The notes beneath the pieces were generated by a model. It was not told where the DNA came from, did not search any database, and worked only from the letters and a program-made list of their open reading frames with translations. DNA of 9,423 nucleotides, taken from positions 17,898 through 27,320 of the forward strand of contig DIRQ01000072.1 in the NCBI GenBank assembly GCA_002424365.1, in the 5' to 3' direction. The position numbers and the translations under genes are program-made. This document shows positions 5,941 to 9,423 of this stretch, in pieces (position 1 is the stretch's first letter; the number at the start of each line of letters is the position of its first letter). The stretch is from Syntrophomonas sp. UBA5432. Lineage in GTDB: Bacteria; Bacillota; Syntrophomonadia; Syntrophomonadales; Syntrophomonadaceae.

Positions 5941-6600
5941 ATGGTAACCCTAGAAGCGGTGAAAAAGAATTTGCTGGTGCAAACTTTTATTGAGAAGGGC
6001 AATGAGCATTTGGGGGTAATGGGATTTACCGACCATGGGTATTTGCATTTATCTCTGGTAAGCCGTCTCAGTAGGGAAATAATGCTCAAATTAGGTTATA
6101 ATGAGCGTCTGGCCGAGTTGGCAGGGATTGCAGGTTATATGCATGATCTGGGCAATGTAATCAATCGTAATGGACACAGTCAGAGTGGAGCCTTAATAGC
6201 TCAGGAAATACTTCGTCGCATGGGAATGGATATAAGTGAAGTGGCAATTATATGTGCGGCTATTGGCAACCATGATGAGGGCAGCGGGCATCCGGTTAAT
6301 CAGGTAGCTGCTGCTCTTATACTGGCGGACAAGTCGCACGTACATAGAAACCGGGTGCGTAACCTGGATGTAGCTACTTTTGATATTCATGACCGGGTGA
6401 ATTACGCCGCGGAATATTCGATTCTGAATATTGATGATGATAATCGAATTATTACTATGGAATTGGCTATTGATACCAGCATCTGTCCGGTGATGGAATA
6501 CTTTGAAATTTTCCTGAGTCGGATGCTGATGTGTCGCCGGGCGGCAAATTTTCTGAACTGTGAATTTGAATTGGTTATTAACGGAGCCAAACTTTTATAG
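5941..6600 (+). CDS. HD-domain phosphohydrolase of unknown substrate
   Basis: This 219-residue cytoplasmic protein carries an HD-superfamily metal-dependent phosphohydrolase domain. The expected ligands are in order: H36 in DHGYLH, the H68-D69 doublet in GYMHDLGN, H79 in GHSQSGA, H111-D112 in IGNHDEG, and D130 in LILADKSHVHRNRVRN. A conserved C-terminal half (FDIHDRVNYA, then IDTSICPVMEYFEIFLSRM and MCRRAANFL) makes it look like a defined family, which I recall from Clostridia near sec and tgt genes. It has no signal peptide or membrane segment. The substrate is unknown; nucleotides or nucleotide second messengers are typical for the superfamily. It lies six bases after yajC and 34 before secD, so it is co-transcribed with the Sec accessory genes. 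The ribosome site is weak, suggesting coupling to yajC. Confidence 0.8.
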   Translation: MVTLEAVKKNLLVQTFIEKGNEHLGVMGFTDHGYLHLSLVSRLSREIMLKLGYNERLAELAGIAGYMHDLGNVINRNGHSQSGALIAQEILRRMGMDISEVAIICAAIGNHDEGSGHPVNQVAAALILADKSHVHRNRVRNLDVATFDIHDRVNYAAEYSILNIDDDNRIITMELAIDTSICPVMEYFEIFLSRMLMCRRAANFLNCEFELVINGAKLL

Positions 6601-6634
6601 ATAGGCTTAAGTAGTTGGAAGGAGGAAAAAGACG

Positions 6635-7846
6635 GTGCAAGAGAAAACCCCCAGTATTCTGGTAATCACGATAATAGTTATCGCTTTGGGATTACTGGTT
6701 TATTTTCTTCACCAGCCCATTTCAAATAACCTGAACCTGGGGCTGGATTTAAGTGGTGGATTGCGGGTGGTTCTGGAGGCTCAGGAGAAAAAAGGTCAAG
6801 AAGTAACCCCCGATACCATTCAAAAGGCAGTAGGTATACTGCGTGACCGGGTTGATAAGCTGGGAGTAAAAGAAACTGCTCTCTATCCCCAGGGAAAAAA
6901 CCGGGTAGTAGTTGAAATAGCAGGAGAGGAAGACCCGGAAGCAGCGGTAGACATTCTTAAGAATACTGCTGAGTTAGAATTCTGGGATGAAAACAATAAG
7001 GTTATGGTAACTGGTAAACATCTTAAGGATGCTCAGGCCCGTATGAGCCAGGGTGAGCAGGGGACGGCTGAGGTGCTTATCGATTTTGACAAAGAAGGAA
7101 GCCGTCTTTTTGCACAAGCCACTGCCGCCAATGTAGGAAAACCAATTAAAATTGTTATAGATGGAAATATAATTTCAGCTCCTACAGTGCAAGAACCGAT
7201 AACTGATGGCAGTGCCCGCATAACTGGTGGTTTTAGCGCTAAAGAAGCTCAGGATCTAGCGGTTTTACTCCGCTCCGGAGCCCTGCCGGTTAGTTTGAAG
7301 GTTATAGAGAAAAGGTCTATTGGACCCGTTCTAGGTGCTGACTCGCTCAACAAAAGCATAAAGGCGGGTGTTATAGGACTAATTGCTATATTAATTTTTA
7401 TGCTTGGTTATTATCGCCTACCTGGATTGGTAGCTGATATATCGCTAGTTTTGTATTCGTTACTAGTTTTGGGGGCCATGTCCCTGCTGGGGTCTGTGTT
7501 AACTCTTCCGGGCATAGCCGGTTTTGCCCTATCTATTGGTATGGCGGTTGACGCCAATGTTATTATTTATGAGCGATTAAAAGAAGAGCTACGCTATGGA
7601 AAAACCTTACACGCAGCCATTGATGCCGGATTTAAAAGGGCTTTCTGGACGATTTTGGACTCCAACCTTACCACACTTATAAGTGCCATGGTTTTAATGT
7701 ACTTGGGAACCGGACCGGTAAAAGGTTTTGCGGTTACGCTTTCCATAGGTATTGTAGCCAGCATGCTGGTAGCCCTTACCTTTACTCGTTACCTGCTTGT
7801 ACTGATGGGAAATGTATCCAAGAACAAGAAATTGTACGGAGTGTAA
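6635..7846 (+). CDS. secD: Protein translocase subunit SecD
   Basis: SecD pairs with SecF to pull exported proteins out of SecYEG using the proton gradient. At 403 residues it is the short form common in Gram-positives, with a smaller extracellular P1 region than E. coli's 615-residue protein. One N-terminal helix (8-26) precedes LNLGLDLSGGLR (33-44). The extracellular domain contains DRVDKLGVKE (71-80) and DGNIISAP (176-183), then LLRSGALP (211-218). Five more helices span about 243-391. Helix four carries GMAVDANVIIYERL (302-315) with D306, the position of the proton-relay Asp of the family. The start is GTG 6635, supported by AAGGAGG (6619-6625) nine bases upstream. secF starts 12 bases after the stop. 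Confidence 0.96.
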   Translation: MQEKTPSILVITIIVIALGLLVYFLHQPISNNLNLGLDLSGGLRVVLEAQEKKGQEVTPDTIQKAVGILRDRVDKLGVKETALYPQGKNRVVVEIAGEEDPEAAVDILKNTAELEFWDENNKVMVTGKHLKDAQARMSQGEQGTAEVLIDFDKEGSRLFAQATAANVGKPIKIVIDGNIISAPTVQEPITDGSARITGGFSAKEAQDLAVLLRSGALPVSLKVIEKRSIGPVLGADSLNKSIKAGVIGLIAILIFMLGYYRLPGLVADISLVLYSLLVLGAMSLLGSVLTLPGIAGFALSIGMAVDANVIIYERLKEELRYGKTLHAAIDAGFKRAFWTILDSNLTTLISAMVLMYLGTGPVKGFAVTLSIGIVASMLVALTFTRYLLVLMGNVSKNKKLYGV

Positions 7847-7858
7847 GGGGGGAGAAAC

Positions 7859-8701
7859 ATGGATATTTTTATTAAAAGACGAAAAGTTTTCTATATTATA
7901 TCACTATTGATATTAATTCCTGGACTTGTATCCCTGGTTATGAATGGTTTAAATCTAGGTATTGATTTTACTGGGGGATCTATTATCCAGGTGCAGATGG
8001 ACTCTTCTGTGCAATCTGCCCAGGTAAGGAGTGTATTAAAGGAAATTGGTATGGAGCGGGCTGATGTAAGCAAGAGTAAAAATCAGTTTTTAATTCGTAC
8101 TACCGAACTGGATCAAGAGCAAACCCGTGAATTATTGGATGCGCTAGAGTCAAAATTTAAAAACGTGGAATTCCTCAGTGCAGAGAGTGTAGGCGCATCT
8201 ATTGGTAAAGAGTTGACTAATAAGGCCATTTTAGCGGTAATTATTGCAGCCCTGGCCATGTTAGTTTACATTAGTCTGCGTTTTGAGTGGACCTTTGGAG
8301 TAGCAGCCATTGTCTCCGAAATCCATGATATATTGTTTGTGCTGGGTCTATTTTCCCTTTTCCAATGGGAAATTAATACCTCCTTTATCGCCGCCATCTT
8401 GACCGTAGTTGGCTATTCGATAAACGATACTATAGTTATCTTTGACCGTATTAGAGAAAACCTCCGCATGAAGCGCAAGGAAGATTACGCCAACCTGGTT
8501 AATCGGAGTATTACCCAGTCGCTTAACCGTTCTATTAATACCGTATTAACCTCGTTATTTGCTCTGGTTGCGCTTTTAGTATTCGGTGGCGGGAATATCA
8601 GGTATTTTATTCTAGCCATGGTTATAGGCTTTGTTGTCGGGTGTTATTCTTCCATATTTGTTGCTAGCCCGGTATGGTATGACATCAAAAACCGTGTTTA
8701 A
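7859..8701 (+). CDS. secF: Protein translocase subunit SecF
   Basis: SecF is the partner of SecD, a six-helix RND-type membrane protein. It is 280 residues, slightly shorter than the usual 290-320. Helix one (about 11-28) is followed by LNLGIDFTGGS (31-41). The extracellular domain runs to about 115 and ends in ESVGASIGKEL (109-119). Helices follow at about 122-141, 146-168, 172-196, 226-243 and 248-272. VGYSINDTIVIFDRIREN (184-201) is the signature containing D190, matching the conserved Asp of helix four. ATG 7859 sits behind the run AAGGGGGGAG (7845-7854), which overlaps the secD stop, so the two are tightly coupled. Separate secD and secF genes contrast with the fused SecDF of Bacillus. 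Confidence 0.96.
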   Translation: MDIFIKRRKVFYIISLLILIPGLVSLVMNGLNLGIDFTGGSIIQVQMDSSVQSAQVRSVLKEIGMERADVSKSKNQFLIRTTELDQEQTRELLDALESKFKNVEFLSAESVGASIGKELTNKAILAVIIAALAMLVYISLRFEWTFGVAAIVSEIHDILFVLGLFSLFQWEINTSFIAAILTVVGYSINDTIVIFDRIRENLRMKRKEDYANLVNRSITQSLNRSINTVLTSLFALVALLVFGGGNIRYFILAMVIGFVVGCYSSIFVASPVWYDIKNRV

Positions 8702-8738
8702 AAATGTGACGAATTAGATAAAGAAATGGGGGAGGGTC

Positions 8739-9098
8739 ATGCAGGTTTATTTACTGGGAGCGTTATTATTCTTTGCAGCCCTGGCCGTTTTTGTCTTTCA
8801 GAATACCTCCATGGTCACAGTACATTTTATAAACTGGACCTCGCCGCATATATCACTGGCAGTGGTAGCATTAATTGCAGTCTGCGCCGGAGCTTTGGTA
8901 ACCTTTATGGTAGACAGTTTCCGTTTCTTTAAGATTGCTAAAAAAACAAAAGAATTAAGCAGCCTGAACAAGAAACTGCAAAAGGAGATTAACACTTTAA
9001 AAAGCGAAAAGCAGAGTCGGCTTTCCAAAGATAAAAGGATAGAAAAGAAAGTCGAGCCCGACTCACCAGTAAACCCAGAAGAGCAAAAACCAAATTGA
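8739..9098 (+). CDS. LapA-domain (DUF1049) membrane protein
   Basis: This 119-residue protein has two membrane helices (about 3-19 and 38-58) separated by the LapA-family loop QNTSMVTVHFINW (21-33). After the second helix is a basic, charged stretch with coiled-coil character (about 65-95), followed by a Lys/Glu/Pro-rich, probably unfolded tail. In Gram-negatives the related LapA/YciS protein works with LapB in lipopolysaccharide regulation. That role cannot apply directly in a Gram-positive, so the function here is unknown, perhaps scaffolding at the membrane. ATG 8739 has GGAG (8731-8734) four bases upstream within a longer G-run. It is 37 bp from secF and is the last gene before the terminator, so it is probably the end of the operon. 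Confidence 0.75.
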   Translation: MQVYLLGALLFFAALAVFVFQNTSMVTVHFINWTSPHISLAVVALIAVCAGALVTFMVDSFRFFKIAKKTKELSSLNKKLQKEINTLKSEKQSRLSKDKRIEKKVEPDSPVNPEEQKPN

Positions 9099-9115
9099 AT
9101 TAAGAATTAACGGAT

Positions 9116-9139
9116 TCCGGGCCAAAATGGCCCGGATTT
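9116..9139 (+). terminator. Rho-independent terminator of the sec operon
   Basis: tccgggcca (9116-9124) and tggcccgga (9128-9136) form a perfect 9-bp GC-rich stem with an AAA loop. The stem is followed by TTT and, after CA, another TTT. It lies 17 bp past the lapA-like stop. It ends the long co-directional run and separates it from the next transcription unit. The T-tract is short, but the stem is strong. Confidence 0.85.
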
Positions 9140-9195
9140 CATATTTATATATAAGTAAATGAAAACCTTGTATTATGTATTTCGGCTAAGTATGA

Positions 9196-9225
9196 TTGAC
9201 CATAAGTTAAATGAAATGTTAAAAT
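9196..9225 (+). promoter_or_regulatory. Promoter for the downstream gene (lysA)
   Basis: TTGACC (9196-9201) is separated by 18 bp from TAAAAT (9220-9225). A TG dinucleotide at 9217-9218 gives an extended -10 (TGT-TAAAAT). Transcription would start near 9232, about 30 nt before the coding start. The stretch lies between the terminator and the next gene, as expected for a new unit. I see no lysine riboswitch, since only about 30 nt of leader would be available. Confidence 0.6.
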
Positions 9226-9262
9226 GAGCACGATTTATCTAAAATCAGGGAGAGTGGATTCA

Positions 9263-9423
9263 TTGTACTTAACTGGAACTATGAAAATTAATAGTCAGGG
9301 GCATCTGGAAATAGGTAATATAGATACCGTTGATTTAGTGAAAGACTTTGGTACACCACTATGGGTTATCGACGAACAGGGATTTCGCCAAAACTGTCGC
9401 GATATTAAGCAGGCATTTACCCG
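9263..9423 (+). CDS. lysA: Diaminopimelate decarboxylase, N-terminal fragment
   Basis: This frame is open to the window edge, giving 53 complete codons and two bases of a 54th. The N-terminal sequence GHLEIGNIDTVDLVKDFGTP followed by LWVIDEQGFRQNC matches the usual opening of LysA. That is the PLP enzyme making lysine from meso-diaminopimelate; the segment precedes its alanine-racemase-type barrel. The catalytic lysine would lie beyond the window. The start is probably TTG 9263, with AGGGAG (9247-9252) ten bases upstream; ATG 9281 in the same frame is the alternative but has no good ribosome site. Other decarboxylases of the same fold (ornithine/arginine type) cannot be fully excluded from this fragment. 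It has its own promoter and is separated from the sec operon by a terminator. Confidence 0.75.
   Translation, partial: MYLTGTMKINSQGHLEIGNIDTVDLVKDFGTPLWVIDEQGFRQNCRDIKQAFT

Noticed and set aside
8726..8932. Plus-strand open frame overlapping the lapA-like start
   Set aside because: It lies in another frame over the two membrane helices of the LapA-domain protein. That gene has the better ribosome-site spacing and family motifs, so this one is a shadow.

Overview
The window is a 9.4 kb, almost entirely plus-strand housekeeping segment from a low-to-moderate GC Gram-positive bacterium. Clostridia is the likely class; a Syntrophomonas/Peptococcaceae-like lineage is my inference. The supporting signs are the order ruvC-ruvA-ruvB, then queuosine genes, then yajC-HD protein-secD-secF, with secD and secF as separate short genes. 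AGGAGG-type ribosome sites, GTG/TTG starts, and use of QueH rather than QueG also fit. No phage, IS, CRISPR, tRNA or rRNA was seen.

Layout. Positions 1-156 are non-coding, with a G-rich direct repeat and a good sigma-A-like promoter. RuvC, RuvA and RuvB (157-2394) form the complete Holliday-junction branch-migration and resolution set. A 196-bp gap (2395-2590) holds a small inverted repeat over the ruvB stop, a G-rich tandem repeat and a stretch of nested inverted repeats reaching the queH ribosome site. Next come queH (2591-3148), a small DUF2905 membrane protein (3188-3412), queA (3414-4472) and tgt (start probably 4491, to 5597). QueH, QueA and Tgt supply the last three steps of tRNA queuosine synthesis: Tgt inserts preQ1 at the wobble position, QueA converts it to epoxyqueuosine, and QueH reduces that to queuosine. 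The protein-export block follows: yajC (start probably 5650, to 5934), an HD-domain hydrolase of unknown substrate (5941-6600), secD (6635-7846), secF (7859-8701) and a LapA-like two-TM protein with a charged coiled-coil tail (8739-9098). A clear intrinsic terminator (9116-9139) closes the run. A new promoter (9196-9225) then leads into the first 54 codons of a probable diaminopimelate decarboxylase (lysA), cut by the window end.

The tight spacing from 3188 to 9098, with one gene overlapped closely by the next ribosome site, suggests one long transcript ending at 9116-9139. The two wide gaps (646-747 and 2395-2590) are where extra promoters or RNA control could sit.

The genes are conserved and ordinary. 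The points most worth a second look are small: the structured leader in front of queH, a nine-codon TTG-started mini-ORF with a near-perfect ribosome site between tgt and yajC, the uncharacterised HD hydrolase embedded in the Sec operon, an acidic-pin substitution in RuvA, and related G-rich repeats in three intergenic gaps. I saw nothing that amounts to a new multi-gene system.
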